DNA of 43,189 bases from Tubiluchus corallicola (lineage: Eukaryota > Priapulida > Priapulimorpha > Priapulimorphida > Tubiluchidae): contig JAQGDQ010000677.1 in assembly GCA_030141605.1 (NCBI GenBank), positions 1-43,189 on the forward strand, in the 5' to 3' direction. Numbering within the stretch: the stretch's first letter is position 1; every line of letters begins with the position of its first letter. The notes under the pieces are model-generated. The model worked only from the letters and a program-made list of their open reading frames with translations, was not told the DNA's origin and made no database searches. Made by a program: the position numbers and the translations under genes. Positions 27,501-37,912 of the stretch are shown piece by piece.

Positions 27501-30500
27501 GCAAAATTAAAAATTATACATTAAAAGTCAGATTTTAACATATTTTCGGCTAATAGGAAAAAGATGTAATCACTAGTGGTGAGCATCGAACGTTCGAGTT
27601 CGAACGAGTTTTTTTAGTTCGAATTCGATTCGAAACTAAAATCGTAGATTCGAATAATTCAGCACTTCAGCCACATACATTCTTTATCATTAAAATATTT
27701 GAAGCAGCATGCAATTAGCCCAATTTAGTTGCAGTTTCTAACAAACTAGTTGCAAATTTTTAACAAACTAATAGCAGTTTTACTCCTGAACAAAATCAAT
27801 AAATATGCATGATCTTCGTAAGGCCACTTTTTACTAGTGATTCGAAAACTTGTTCGAAAATCTTTCAAACTCAATTCAAATTCAATTCGAATTCGAAATG
27901 CTGAAATTTGGTTCGATTCGAATTCGAAAGTCGCAAATTCGATTCGATTCGAATTCGCTTTCTGGCGGAGAATGCTCACCCCTAGTAACCACCAATGCGC
28001 CACTGTTATCCAACAAAAATGGTGTAATGTGCTATTTTAATAATGACTGTGGTAAATTGAAGAATGTTATATTGAACATAAGTACATTTCTACTTCTACA
28101 CGGGTGTGATTTCACAAATACCCTACGCCCAACTACTAAAATAGGCCCTAACACTAGATGTAAACGTTCAGTGTACCAAGACAATGTAATTTGGCGCAAT
28201 ACTGAGTAAACACCTGCATGAAATACACAAATTTGAACTAGGAAGGGTTCTAGGGTGGTCACACTGATGGGCCTGTAACACCTGAAAATTAGTACTACCA
28301 CCGAGGCCGCCTGAAAATTAGTACTGCCACCGAGGCCCGCCTGAAAATTAGTACTGCAACCGAGGCCCGCCTCAAAATTAGTACTGCCACTGCGGCCTGC
28401 CTGAAAATTAGTACTGCCACCGCAGCACGCCTGAAAATTAATACTGCCACTGAGGCCTGCCTGAAAATTAGTACTGCCACTGCTGCACGCCTGAAAATTA
28501 GTACTGCCACCGCAGCACGCCTGAAAATTAGTACTGCCTCAAAATTAGTACTGCAACCGAGACCCGCCTGAAAATTAGTACTGCCACCGCAGCCCACCTG
28601 AAAATTAGTACTGCCACCGAGGCCTGCCTGAAAATTAGTACTGACACTGATGCAGTAGGCACTATCATCACCTCTACTATCATCTAATATTTATAGTTCA
28701 AAACTGGTTTCCAGACCGAATGAATGAAATTCATTTTCTTGCCTTTATTTTGAATTTAGGCTCCCAGACTAGGAATTTACCTGCTAAATCATCGATCTTT
28801 GGAATAACTCCCGGGTCTTAGGTCCTATTTTTTTTACTAATAGAATATTGTGTCTTCCAGCACATATCCAATTAACTTTACCTACTCTGCATGCAAATAG
28901 AGATACTCATTAATCACGATAATGACTATATTTCAAAAATAAAGACAAAACTTTCTAAAAATAGTCCTATGTTAGATGTTATGAAAGCATTTTAAATCTT
29001 GTAACGGTGTTTTTTTTTAAATCATTTGCTTTAAATGTTTGGTAATGCAGCAAGTACATCGTCAAAGTCACTAGCAACAACAGTGGCGCCAGGCTGCGGT
29101 GGCGAAGTGCAAGTCATTACAGAAGAAGGCATTCTGACCTCTCCGGGATATGATAGCTGGTTTTACCCTAGCAATGCAGACTGCAGATGGTTAATCGTTG
29201 CTCCAGAAAATAAGGTATGATTAACTCTTTCTAAAAAAAGAAAATGAAAACTACTTAGATACTTTTGCGCATTTTGCTACTTATCACGAAACGAATGTTA
29301 TTAGGCTCGTTTGGTCTAATTTTACAGTCTTCAACACAATGTATTTGACAATGCACATTCTCAATTGTTGTTAGCCAAACCCATTCCTCTTAAGCTTGCT
29401 ACTACTGTACATCTTAAAAGATTTAATTCTTTTCCAATTAATTGAATTGTAGTGTCATCCAGTGTCATCGATTCTTTTTTCTGCTTTTACAATATTAAAT
29501 TATGAGGGGTGAGTGACTAGATGATCTGCGGTCTTTGCTCGCCCCATCTCCACGGATAAAGTTATTTTTTTGAAAAATGGAAATTTGTGACACATTTGGA
29601 GAAAATAAATGTCTATGTCTAATTCTATGTCTATGTCTATGTCTATGTCTATGTCTATGTCTATGTCTATGTCTATGTCTATGTCTATGTCTATGTCTAT
29701 GTCTATGTCTATGTCTATGTCTATGTCTATGTCTATGTCTATGTCTATGTCTATGTCTATGTCTATGTCTATGTCTATGTCTATGTCTATGTCTATGTCT
29801 ATGTCTATGTCTATGTCTATGTCTATGTAGTGCTTTTTATAAATGTGAACGTAAGTGTTCCAACTGGGCTAATTTGTTCTTGTTTCTGGCCTTAATTGTT
29901 TTAGTCAGTAAGCATCAGCTTCAAGGATTTTCAAATTCACTACGACGTAACCGACTGTGGCGGTGACAGGTGCACGTGTGATGCGCTTGAGGTTTACAAT
30001 GGCAATGATACGTCATCGACATTGCTGGATAGACTGTGTGGTTATGATATTCCAAGAGACTATCGGTCATGTCTGCAACTCTTCCTCCATTTCACAACAG
30101 ATTGGAAAATTGAGGCAAGGGGATTTAAACTGGAAATTAGTTTCGTTGAACCTCCTTCACCTCCTGATAGGTATGATCTTTTTGAAAAGCAACCTGAAAA
30201 TGTCGATGTTGTAAGTGATGGTAGCACAATAGTGGAATGTGTGCTTTGGAACTGCTACACGAACTGGTACTGTAACTGGACGCACAATGATGAACTGATT
30301 TCAATAGATGAGACTGAAAATATTGATTACCTTATCGATTTAGAAGAAGATCGTTTGAATAGTGGAAACTACAGCATTCAAGTCAGTGAACTAGATGCAT
30401 TTCAAAGAGATGGGATGTACAGATGTTCGTGCACAACCTCTAATGGTAAATATAAAATAAATTCTCTTAAACACTTCCTTCACTCAAGCGAAATGAATTT

Positions 30501-33500
30501 GCAGAGCAATGAGAAATAAACTTGTATTAGGCAAAAATATCATTTAGATTATAAATAGCATAAAATTAAATAGTGATACAAAAAATGATACGTCATGCTG
30601 AGGTTCGTTAATGAGCTGTCTCGAGTTCTCAACAAACTTATTAGCAATCATGTAATGAACATATGCAAACAACAGATGTCACGAAGTCCACAAATTGGAT
30701 GAACTTGTAAAAGTTGTTGTTTGAGAAGAACTTGATTGATGAAGAAACGATTTGTATATATTGTAAAACCCTTAACAAACGTAAACGTTATATGAGGATG
30801 CATTGGTATAGAAATATAGATGTATAAAAATTAAGGAATCCATAACAATTTGGTATAATTTCTGAGTTGGTTATCCTTTCTAGAAGACTGCAAGACGTAG
30901 ACTAGCCTTGCCTAGATAATCAGCAAGTGTATATAAGCGCAAATTGCGTGAGAATAATTACAATAGTTTCAGAGAGATGGGAGAACCTCCTTAAGCTTGT
31001 TAGAGTTTACACATAATAATTGATTCAGTGTACACAAAATTTTGCAAACGTTAATATATGTTGTTATTCGGTATCTGAATTTTTAATAGACTTTTCCTTT
31101 AATTCATAAAAACGTTGAATCGGTAGAAATAAATGGTGTGGTCGTATAGTTTTTATTGTAGTACACTAATTTCTAACATGATACAGTACATGTAACACTA
31201 AGGAATAAAGGGTGAGAACGAATACATGTTATTGAAGCATTTGTGTTAAAACCGAAATCTTCAACTGTCACTGCAGCATTCTGACGCTGCTTATACATAG
31301 CGTGCTATTTTTAGCTCATGACATCAGTTGTATTTTTAGCATACCTATTTTAGCGCATGATGCCAGCTCTATTCGTAGAACTGTCTTCTGCTGAGTTGCT
31401 GGTCAATAATCAGCTGAACACTGATTGGCCAATTCAGCAAGATGCTGTTGGGCTGTATAGGCGGGACTATCAGCTGTAACAAGAATACTGATTAGTTTAT
31501 TGGATATAACTGGCTAGCTGTCAATCATTTGCACGTGCAGGTGCTGGTAACTTTATCCAGACAAGTGAAACTATATTTGCTGAACAAGATATTATCATGT
31601 TATACATTTTATGATTAACGAGCTTCGTGATTGAGTTCTAATAATTTGTGTAACATTAGTAACAATACTTATTTGTTTATTTATTTAGTTCACATAAAAA
31701 TAGCAAAAAAAATAAGTGAATTTGTAGATTCTGCATGCATATAGGCCTTCTGCTGTGCTGTTTTAGAAAATATCTTGCCAAAATGTTTCTATGCACATTT
31801 CTATAATATAAGATTGAATTTCGTCTGATGCTTAGTTATGGTTAGTAAGTTAAAGAGTTGTCAAAAGATGTGATTATTTTTGTTTGCAGTTCATCATAGA
31901 ATAGATTCAGAAGAAGCAGAAATAAGAGTTTTTGGTAAGTATATATGGATAGATTCTGTATGGATGAACGTATGGACGGACAGACTTGCAGACTGAAGGA
32001 CTGATACTGATGGATGAATGGATGGATGGGGTGGAAGAGTAAGAGTAGTGGTACTGGTTGTGGTAGTGGTAGTGGTAGTGGTAGTGGTAGTGGTAGCAGT
32101 AGCGGTAGCGTAGCGTTAGTGGTAGCGGTAGCGGTAGCGGTAGTGGTAGCGGTAGTGGTAGAGGTTGTAGTAGTGGTAGTGATTGTGATAGTGATAGTGG
32201 CAGTGGCAGAGGCAGTAGCAGTGGCAGAGGCAGTGGCAGTGGCAGACGCAGAGGCAGTGGCAGTGGCAGAGGCAGTGGCAGTGGCAGTGGCAGTGGCAGT
32301 GGCAGTGGCAGTGGCAGTGGCAGTGGCAGTAGCGGTAGCAGTGGCAGAGGCAGAGGCAGAGGCAGAGACAGAGGCACAGGCAGTGGCAGAGGCAGTGGCA
32401 GTAGCAGTAGCTTTACGAATAATGCCTAGCTGCATTATTTTATCTAGATTTTAAAACTGCTTAGCAATCGTAGATATTGTTTCAGATGATGTAGACATGC
32501 TGTTATTCAACTTCTACGAAGACATTTGTCATTATTATCATCTGAAATGCTCTTAAAATAAGAAAGGATTATGTCTTTTACCCAGACTTCTATAATACAT
32601 CAAACGAAAACAAATTAATATTTCTTCTAGGAACTAATGATACCGAAGTTGTAGCTTTCGTTTGTAAATTTGCATTCGAGTGCTGTGCCAATACAGGTCA
32701 AAACTGTAGTATCCGTACTTCACATTTCTTTTACACTATATAAATATATACCTTTAGAATGTTAGCTGTTTGTTATCTAGCAGCAAAAGTAATTGCTTAT
32801 AATCAAGATCAAATTTTTATGTGATCACAATCTATCTTAAATTGTGTAATATGTAGTAGTAGTTATTTTGATGTATTAATTTCTAACTTTGTCGTGGTTA
32901 TCCATAAATTTCACCAGATGTTGTTATGTTTTTTGTCGTATGCCAATAAATCTAAATCCATGATTTTCAGCACCAGGTTGTCTTGGTGAGGTACTGAACA
33001 TAACAGAAGAACGACTTCTTCATTCACATGCTGGATATGGGCAACAGAGTTACTTCAATGATCAAGACTGTAGGTGGCGCATCGTAGCACCAGTGGGAAA
33101 GGTAAATATGTAAATCACAGAACGTCCATCAACCAGCAGATGTCCACCTCGCAATGGTTATTCAGATGGTCAGCCTGTATTTTGGCTCTAACAGCTTTTC
33201 GATTACTGACGCCAGTACTTGCTGCCAAGCTCACCAGCATTTGCGTGTGAAGCGCCTAACACAATGCAGGCAAAGCGTGTGCTCATGATTGAATTGCTTA
33301 AAGGAAAACCGGACGATTGTTTAGACTCAATTTCATTTTAACTTACTGTATAAATATACATTTTCTTGCCTATAAAAGTTAACAATTGTTACATATATTT
33401 GAATAATTAGCTGAGACAGTTAATTAACATCAACCGAACACAGCTATTGCTTACGTCAGAAACTAACCATACTTTGTGAAATGGCAGGTATCTTCCCTTG

Positions 33501-34753
33501 TGCGTCAAGCACATTTGCTGATAGTGTTTCTGTTTAAACGCCTGATGTCACGAAAATGGGCTTTACATCAGATGACGTCAGAAACTAACGCTGCAGTTCA
33601 TGATTATGGTTATCACGGTACCACTTTCTATTTGTCTGCATTTCGAATGTGACAAAAAGGCGACATTGCCAATCTTAGTAGATTCACTGAGACGCGCGTA
33701 GCTTTGAAAGTTTAACAAAATTTGAGAATCCGAGGTAATTATTATTTAAAAAAGCTATTGTAGTTTTCAATATTCGAGCAAGTGTTTGTGAGAACGTGTG
33801 TTACGTCATCAAGATAGGCGGGGCTAAACGCTGGTGTCAGTGAGCGAGTCTTTGTGAGAACGTGTGTTACGTCATCAAGGTGGGCGGAGCTAAACTGTGT
33901 ATTGGCTTTAAGTAGGCGTGTTTCTTTACGTTTTATGCAATCATAACCATTTAAATACTGTACATCTGCACAGCCACAGCAGAATGAACCACAGCAGTTG
34001 TTCATATCCACAACTGATACAGCAAAGCAAATGCTAGTTATCAAATAGTGGTGATACCTGCCACACTAAAATACATTGATTTTATTCAATTTTTATTTTA
34101 GATTTAAATCAATACGTAAAGTACTACATACCAACAAATAAATGATACATAATGTAAAACTATATACACCAGATAAAAAACTGTGCAAGAGGAGCAGAGG
34201 TTAGTTTAAATAATAAATGAAGCGGTTAGTAAAGAGTTCCAATAATGGAAGTTCAATGACTTATACCGAATATCTGTATCAGTTATGCTAGACAAAATCA
34301 CATTACTGCTGCATGAAATTCTGTTTGTTAGGCTAAAAACACATTTGTGCAATATGAATTTAAAATGATGAATACGACTGTTTGTACAAATTACTGACGC
34401 ATGCGTACCGTATTCATAATTAAAAAATAATGACATTGTGTTTGTCACTTTCATGCTGCTGACAACTTAATTATTACACAAATACTAAAATTATGAATTA
34501 TTGTTTCTGTATTTGCAGAATGTGCTCATAGGATTTAATTCATTTGATATTGAGGACGGTTATAATTGTGCTTATGATGCACTTTACATCTTCGACGATA
34601 GTGAGAACAATTGGTCGTCCAGATTGGCAATACTTTGTGGTTTCCATCTTCCCCCGGATTACCAGTCTTCTGGTCGACCAATGTTCCTTCAATTTACAAC
34701 TGATTCTTTTTATGGATATTCTGGTTTTGAAATTGAGATCAAATTTGTGGGCG
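24446..34753 (+). CDS. Secreted or membrane CUB-Ig-CUB protein, 3' end outside window
   Basis: Seven exons join in frame: 24446-24524, 29051-29214, 29905-30445, 31890-31934, 32631-32696, 32971-33101 and 34519-34753, making 420 codons plus one base. Intron phases are 1, 0, 1, 1, 1, 0, with phase 1 at the last donor. The product has a signal peptide (MKVSALFSALLITSAITQ), a Ser/Thr-rich linker, CUB1 (GCGGEVQV, SPGYDSWFYPSNADCRW, DALEVYNG, LCGYD), an Ig-like domain (VECVLWNC to DGMYRCSC), a linker, and CUB2 (GCLGEVLN, DCRWRIVAP, DALYIFDD, ILCGF). Both CUB domains are cut by a phase-0 intron at the same place after VAPxxK, evidence of internal duplication. CUB and Ig domains usually mediate extracellular binding. 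No stop has been reached; the open phase-1 donor GTAAGT at 34754 implies more exons beyond the retrotransposon. The first-exon assignment is less certain than the rest. Confidence 0.85.
24611..25050 (+). CDS. Possible alternative exon coding an Ile/Val-rich membrane segment
   Basis: The acceptor TTTTGTTACAG ends at 24610, only 86 bases after exon 1, and enters in phase 1. The frame stays open through DNEFLFTTCANKTNKYFEDF, then about 75 residues of Ile/Val-rich sequence translated from an ATC/ATT/GTC imperfect repeat, then AWIPCTYSELVFMRV to a stop at 25048-25050. With exon 1 it would make a 172-residue signal-bearing membrane protein. It may be only a microsatellite that happens to be open. 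Confidence 0.3.
24685..24925. repeat. Imperfect (ATC)n tract
   Basis: Shuffled ATC, ATT, ACC and GTC triplets fill about 240 bases, with a clean (ATC)n run near 24841-24865 and (GTC)n near 24897-24918. Confidence 0.95.
25047..25720. other. Possible decayed DNA transposon
   Basis: TTAACCTTTAGCCGACC resembles a piggyBac left end. On the minus strand an ATG near 25442 opens a 39-codon acidic frame (MAGTLANVTKLDADEDKILE) to a stop near 25325, and a second minus-strand stretch (25078-25260) contains ISPYQLATKLGFVLIGEPQL in another frame. No matching right terminus is seen and I cannot name the family. Confidence 0.25.
26800..27211. mobile_element. pogo/Tigger-like MITE (tentative)
   Basis: The right end, read on the minus strand from 27211, is TACAGTCAACCTCGGGTATA, like pogo-type termini at a TA target. 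The interior carries CCCTTATA followed by a CGA-like word about six times near both ends (CCCTTATATCCGATG, CCCTTATAAGCGAG). The left end at about 26800 is more decayed. No transposase is seen. Confidence 0.5.
27574..27984. mobile_element. hAT-type MITE, copy 3 (411 bp)
   Basis: It begins TAGTGGTGAGCAT and ends ATGCTCACCCCTA, inverted repeats differing at one position. Flanks GTAATCAC (27566-27573) and GTAACCAC (27985-27992) match at 7 of 8 bases as a target duplication. The interior has repeated ATTCGAATTCGA words and no coding capacity. Confidence 0.85.
28280..28650. repeat. 30-bp minisatellite, about 12 units
   Basis: The unit CCTGAAAATTAGTACTGCCA plus CCGAGGCCCG is repeated with base changes and one 15-base partial unit near 28535. 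Because the period is ten codons, the minus strand is open for 100 codons (AVLIFRRAAV repeated), which I take as a by-product. Confidence 0.95.
29051..29214 (+). CDS. CUB gene exon 2 (first half of CUB1)
   Basis: The acceptor GGTAATGCAG ends at 29050 and entry is in phase 1. Ser/Thr-rich linker STSSKSLATTVAPG leads into GCGGEVQVITEEGILTSPGY and DCRWLIVAPENK. It leaves at phase 0 before GTATGA. An ATG at 29035 would lie in the intron. Confidence 0.88.
29215..29904 (+). other. CUB gene intron 2
   Basis: This phase-0 intron is mostly AT-rich and contains the pure hexanucleotide array at 29608-29828. Confidence 0.85.
29608..29828. repeat. Pure (ATGTCT)n hexanucleotide, about 36 units
   Basis: After one variant unit (ATGTCTAATTCT) the repeat runs without a single interruption for over 200 bases. 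Such purity suggests recent, length-variable expansion. It translates as Met-Ser repeats but lies in an intron. Confidence 0.98.
29905..30445 (+). CDS. CUB gene exon 3 (second half of CUB1 + Ig-like domain)
   Basis: The acceptor TTAATTGTTTTAG ends at 29904 and entry is at phase 0. SVSISFKDFQIHYDVTDCGG, CDALEVYNG, LDRLCGYDIP and FTTDWKIEARGFKLEI complete CUB1. A linker EPPSPPD follows, then an Ig-like domain from about VDVVSDGSTIVEC to RDGMYRCSCTTS. It leaves in phase 1 before GTAAAT. Confidence 0.92.
30446..31889 (+). other. CUB gene intron 3
   Basis: AT-rich intron with a TGATTGGCCAAT (CCAAT-box palindrome) near 31423 and no exon or mobile element that I recognise. Confidence 0.7.
31890..31934 (+). 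CDS. CUB gene exon 4 (15-codon linker)
   Basis: Bounded by TTTGTTTGCAG and GTAAGT and symmetric at phase 1. It encodes VHHRIDSEEAEIRVF, an acidic linker or the last Ig strand. Confidence 0.75.
31935..32630 (+). other. CUB gene intron 4 with GGTAGT/GGCAGT repeat
   Basis: About 365 bases (32045-32410) are an imperfect hexanucleotide array of GGTAGT, GGCAGT, GGTAGC and GGCAGA. All long open frames here are translations of the repeat. Confidence 0.85.
32631..32696 (+). CDS. CUB gene exon 5 (22-codon segment)
   Basis: Bounded by ATTTCTTCTAG and the weak donor GTCAAA, symmetric at phase 1. It encodes TNDTEVVAFVCKFAFECCAN, a cysteine-containing stretch that might be an Ig remnant. The donor is the least convincing in the gene, but skipping the exon would also keep the frame. 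Confidence 0.6.
32971..33101 (+). CDS. CUB gene exon 6 (first half of CUB2)
   Basis: The acceptor TGATTTTCAG ends at 32970 and entry is in phase 1. PGCLGEVLNITEERLLHSHA, SYFNDQDCRWRIVAPVGK mirrors exon 2. It leaves at phase 0 before GTAAAT. Confidence 0.9.
33102..34518 (+). other. CUB gene intron 6
   Basis: The intron contains a perfect TGACGTCA (33573-33580) and a 66-bp direct repeat with CRE-like and GC-box-like words (33775-33895). The rest is AT-rich with no recognised feature. Confidence 0.7.
33775..33895 (+). promoter_or_regulatory. 66-bp direct repeat with TTACGTCA and GGGCGG words
   Basis: Two units (from about 33775 and 33845) share TTTGTGAGAACGTGTGTTAC and GTCATCAAG, followed by GGCGGGGCTAAAC or GGGCGGAGCTAAAC. 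CRE-like and GC-box-like words in tandem hint at an intronic enhancer or a fragment of a mobile promoter; this is inference. Confidence 0.3.
34519..34753 (+). CDS. CUB gene exon 7 (second half of CUB2)
   Basis: The acceptor GTATTTGCAG ends at 34518 and entry is at phase 0. NVLIGFNSFDIEDGYNCAYD, ALYIFDDSENNW, LAILCGFHLPPD, LQFTTDSFYGYSGFEIEIKF completes CUB2. It leaves in phase 1 before the strong donor GTAAGT. Confidence 0.92.
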
Positions 34754-34950
34754 GTAAGTTGGAATTTATTTTATTTTATTTCGAAGTAATTATTAAATAT
34801 AGCAACAATAAATCAGACATGGCTAAGAATATTACTTGTAAATTGCATTTGCAATAAGATAATTAGGAATTTCGTAATGCAATTTGGTATCAAATATTGT
34901 AATCTTTGAGCTGCCATTGTGGTTGGCATCAGGCCAAAGAAGCAAAAAGT

Positions 34951-36314
34951 GAAAACCTACAAACAACACAAAACGTAAGATTCTAGCTGACAAACGTACA
35001 AACAATATAAACGTAAGATTCTAGCTGGCAAACGTACAAACAACACAAAACGTAAGATTCTAGCTGGTAAACCTACAAACAATATAAACGTAAGATTCTA
35101 GCTGGCTAACGTACAAACAACACAAAACATAAGATTCTAGCTGGCTAACGTGCAAACAACACAAAACATAAGATTCTAGCTGGCAAACGTACAAACAACA
35201 CAAAACATAAGATTCTAGCTGGCTAACGTACAAACAATATAAACGTAAGATTCTAGTTGGCTAAGGTATAAACAATATAAACGTAGGATTTTATCTGGCT
35301 AATGTACAAACAATATAAATGCAACTTTCTAGCTGGCTAATGTACAAACAATATAGACGTAAAATTCTAGCTGGCTAACGTACAAACAATATAAACGCAA
35401 GATTCTAGCTGGCCAACGTACAAGCAATATAAATGTAAGATTCTAGCTAGCTAACGTACAAGCAATATAAATGTAAGATTCTAGCTGGTTAATGTACAAA
35501 CAATATAAGCGTAAGATTCTAGCTGGCTAATGTACAAACAATATAAACGTAAGATTCTAGCTGGCTAACGTACAAACAACACAAAACATAAGATTCTAGC
35601 TGGCTAACGTACAAACAATATAAACGTAAGATTCTAGCTGGCTAATGTACAAACAATATAAACGTAAGATTCTAGCTGACTAATGTACAAACAATATAAA
35701 CGTAAGATTCTAGCTGACTAATGTACAAACAATATAAACGTAAGATTCTAGCTGGCTAACATACAAACACTATAAACGTAAAATTCTGGTTGGCTAATGT
35801 ACAAACAATATAAACGTAAGATTCTAGCTGGCTAATGTACAAACAATATAAACGTAAGATTCTAGCTGGCTAACATACAAACACTATAAACGTAAGATTC
35901 TAGCTGACTAATGTACAAACAATATAAACATAAGATTCTAGCTGGCTAACATACAAACACTATAAACGTAAAATTCTAGCTGGCTAATGTACAAACAATA
36001 TAAACGTAAGATTCTAGCTGGCTAATGTACAAACAATATAAACGTAAGATTCTAGCTGGCTAATGTACAAACAATATAAACGTAAGATTCTAGCTGGCTA
36101 ATGTACAAACAATATAAACGTAAGATTCTAGCTGGCTAATGTACAAACAATATAAACGTAAGATTCTAGCTGACTAACATACAAACACTATAAACGTAAG
36201 ATTCTAGCTGACTAACATACAAACACTATAAACGTAAAATTCTGGTTGGCTAATGTACAAACAATATAAACGTAAGATTCTAGCTGGCTAACATACAAAC
36301 ACTATAAACGTAAG
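34951..36314. repeat. 38-bp minisatellite, about 36 units
   Basis: The unit AACGTAAGATTCTAGCTGGC plus TAATGTACAAACAATATA repeats with limited variation, in several unit types arranged in copied blocks. It lies 3' of the last visible CUB exon and is interrupted by the retrotransposon at 36315, inside a unit after ACGTAAG. Confidence 0.97.
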
Positions 36315-37315
36315 TGTGACGATGTAGTCTAAGTTCCGTTATTGTAAATATGTGGTTCGTGACTTAAGTGTAACCCTTAGGTAAAGAATAAAACACTTAG
36401 TCGAAAACACTGTGAAGAAACCACTGAATTAATAAAATAATATAACAATTTAATGAATGTTTCAAAACACATTACGAGACAACTGTTAATAATAAAGACT
36501 AAGCCGGCTAAGAAGAGAAAGAACAACGTAATGTTTTTCACCAGTGCAGTCTTTGCATCATCAAGCGACCATTCTCCCGCTAACCTTTCGCGCCCTCTCA
36601 CCACCAGGGGCCCGATCGAGGGATGGTGCACCACAGAACGGCCGACCACACCACCTCTTGATGGATCTGACCACGTGGACGAAGATGTCTCCAAACCCCG
36701 ACGACTCCCTATGCACACGCCTCCACTTACACGACGCCAAAACAGGGTTGCATCCAAGTTCCCGCACTCGCCGCAAGGCAAGGACCACCAATTCCGCAAT
36801 CACAGCATGGAAGCACCAACGACAGTATCATCAAAGTCAGGTAAATACTGGTAAGTATCATCAGCAGCAGATATCATCGACAACTGGTAAGTGATGTATC
36901 ATCAGCGTCAGGAAAATATAATCAGCAATAGGTAAGTATCATCGCTAGAATGCAACTATCGTCTCTGTCGTAACCAGGTAGACAGATCGCTTTTCTACAA
37001 GCAAGCACTATTACTACTAAACCATCATTTTATGACATGTGAACGCCCGCTTAACTCGACAACTTCAAGCGGAATACCTGGGCGAACTGAACAGCCAAAA
37101 TTTCGTCTACGTGGCTTCAATCACATGATATAGTAGTAATGCATAAACAGTATACTTGGATGTACAGGTGAAATCTAATTTCAGAACGAATTGGCTTCTA
37201 GCGTTATATCAGTTTAACTAAACTTCTTTTATAAAAATTGACAATAATTAATGGTAGAATTATAACAGTAGGAACTAGTTACATAACCTGGCCTAAAATA
37301 AGCCTGAGCGTCACA
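36315..37315 (-). repeat. 3' LTR (1001 bp)
   Basis: It is bounded by the 7-base inverted repeat TGTGACG / CGTCACA. The first 217 bases (36315-36531) are identical to the other LTR, after which the two differ at many sites and several small indels. Short open frames inside (for example 36453-36854) are not genes. Confidence 0.9.
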
Positions 37316-37912
37316 TAGCATCCTCCGTTACAAAAGCTTGATCCATCAAATTTTTTACTAAAATGTGATATCAAGACTTTTAACACAATAGGTCAGGGCA
37401 ATAAACTAGTTACACAAGAAATCATGATACATATTCATCACAATAATAGACCAAAATAACTAATGTCAATGACAAAAAAATACAATACTCAATCATTGTC
37501 TTCCTCAACAAATCTTTGTGAATTCCTTCACTCATGAAATAATTACATATCAGGTAATACAGTATTTGTTTACTCTTAAGCTTACAACGCAAGGTTCAAA
37601 TCTTGGTTTCAAAATAAATCAAACTAAAAATAAAACACTGTTTTGTCTTAAACAAAGGAGAAATACTTTTACTATTTATCAGCCTAACAAGGTTAAAATA
37701 ATACAATACAACAACACATCACGGCCCATGTTTTCTATTACCACTCATAGATGGCATTGCGAATATATTAAACTAATTTTGCAACAAAATTTTATTATTT
37801 GTAATTCATTTCTAATGAATTAGCTTCATATAATGTAAAAGAAAATATTTCAAACTGGTCAGAGGTGATCTTTAATCACCTAACTTGGGCTTTAGTGGTT
37901 GGAATTACCCAC
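37316..37912 (-). other. Retrotransposon 3' untranslated region and polypurine tract
   Basis: On the minus strand GGAGGATGCTA lies directly before the 3' LTR and is the best polypurine-tract candidate. The remainder is AT-rich and non-coding. Confidence 0.55.

Larger units (their letters stand above)
24525..29050 (+). other. CUB gene intron 1 (inferred)
   Basis: This is a 4.5-kb interval if exon 1 joins 29051. It holds an ATC-rich tract with an alternative exon (24611-25050), a possible piggyBac-like start (TTAACCTTTAGCC, 25047), a pogo-like MITE, hAT-type MITE copy 3 and a 30-bp minisatellite. Stretches 25700-26790 and 28655-29050 show nothing I recognise. Confidence 0.5.

Noticed and set aside
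29035-29050. ATG at 29035 as start of the CUB gene
   Set aside because: It lies just before a good acceptor (TAATGCAG at 29050), no signal peptide follows it, and a phase-compatible signal-peptide exon exists upstream.
29577-29966. Met-Ser or Cys-Leu repeat protein
   Set aside because: The frames are translations of the pure ATGTCT array inside a CUB gene intron.
30446-30519. CUB protein ending at the stop 74 bases after 30445
   Set aside because: A donor (GTAAAT) at 30446 fits the next three exons in phase 1 and leads into a second CUB domain; the read-through end KYKINSLKHFLHSSEM looks like intron translation. A short isoform using it cannot be excluded.
31842-32454. Gly-Ser, Ala-Val or Pro-Leu repeat proteins on both strands
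   Set aside because: They come from the imperfect GGTAGT/GGCAGT array in a CUB gene intron; every frame is open for the same reason.
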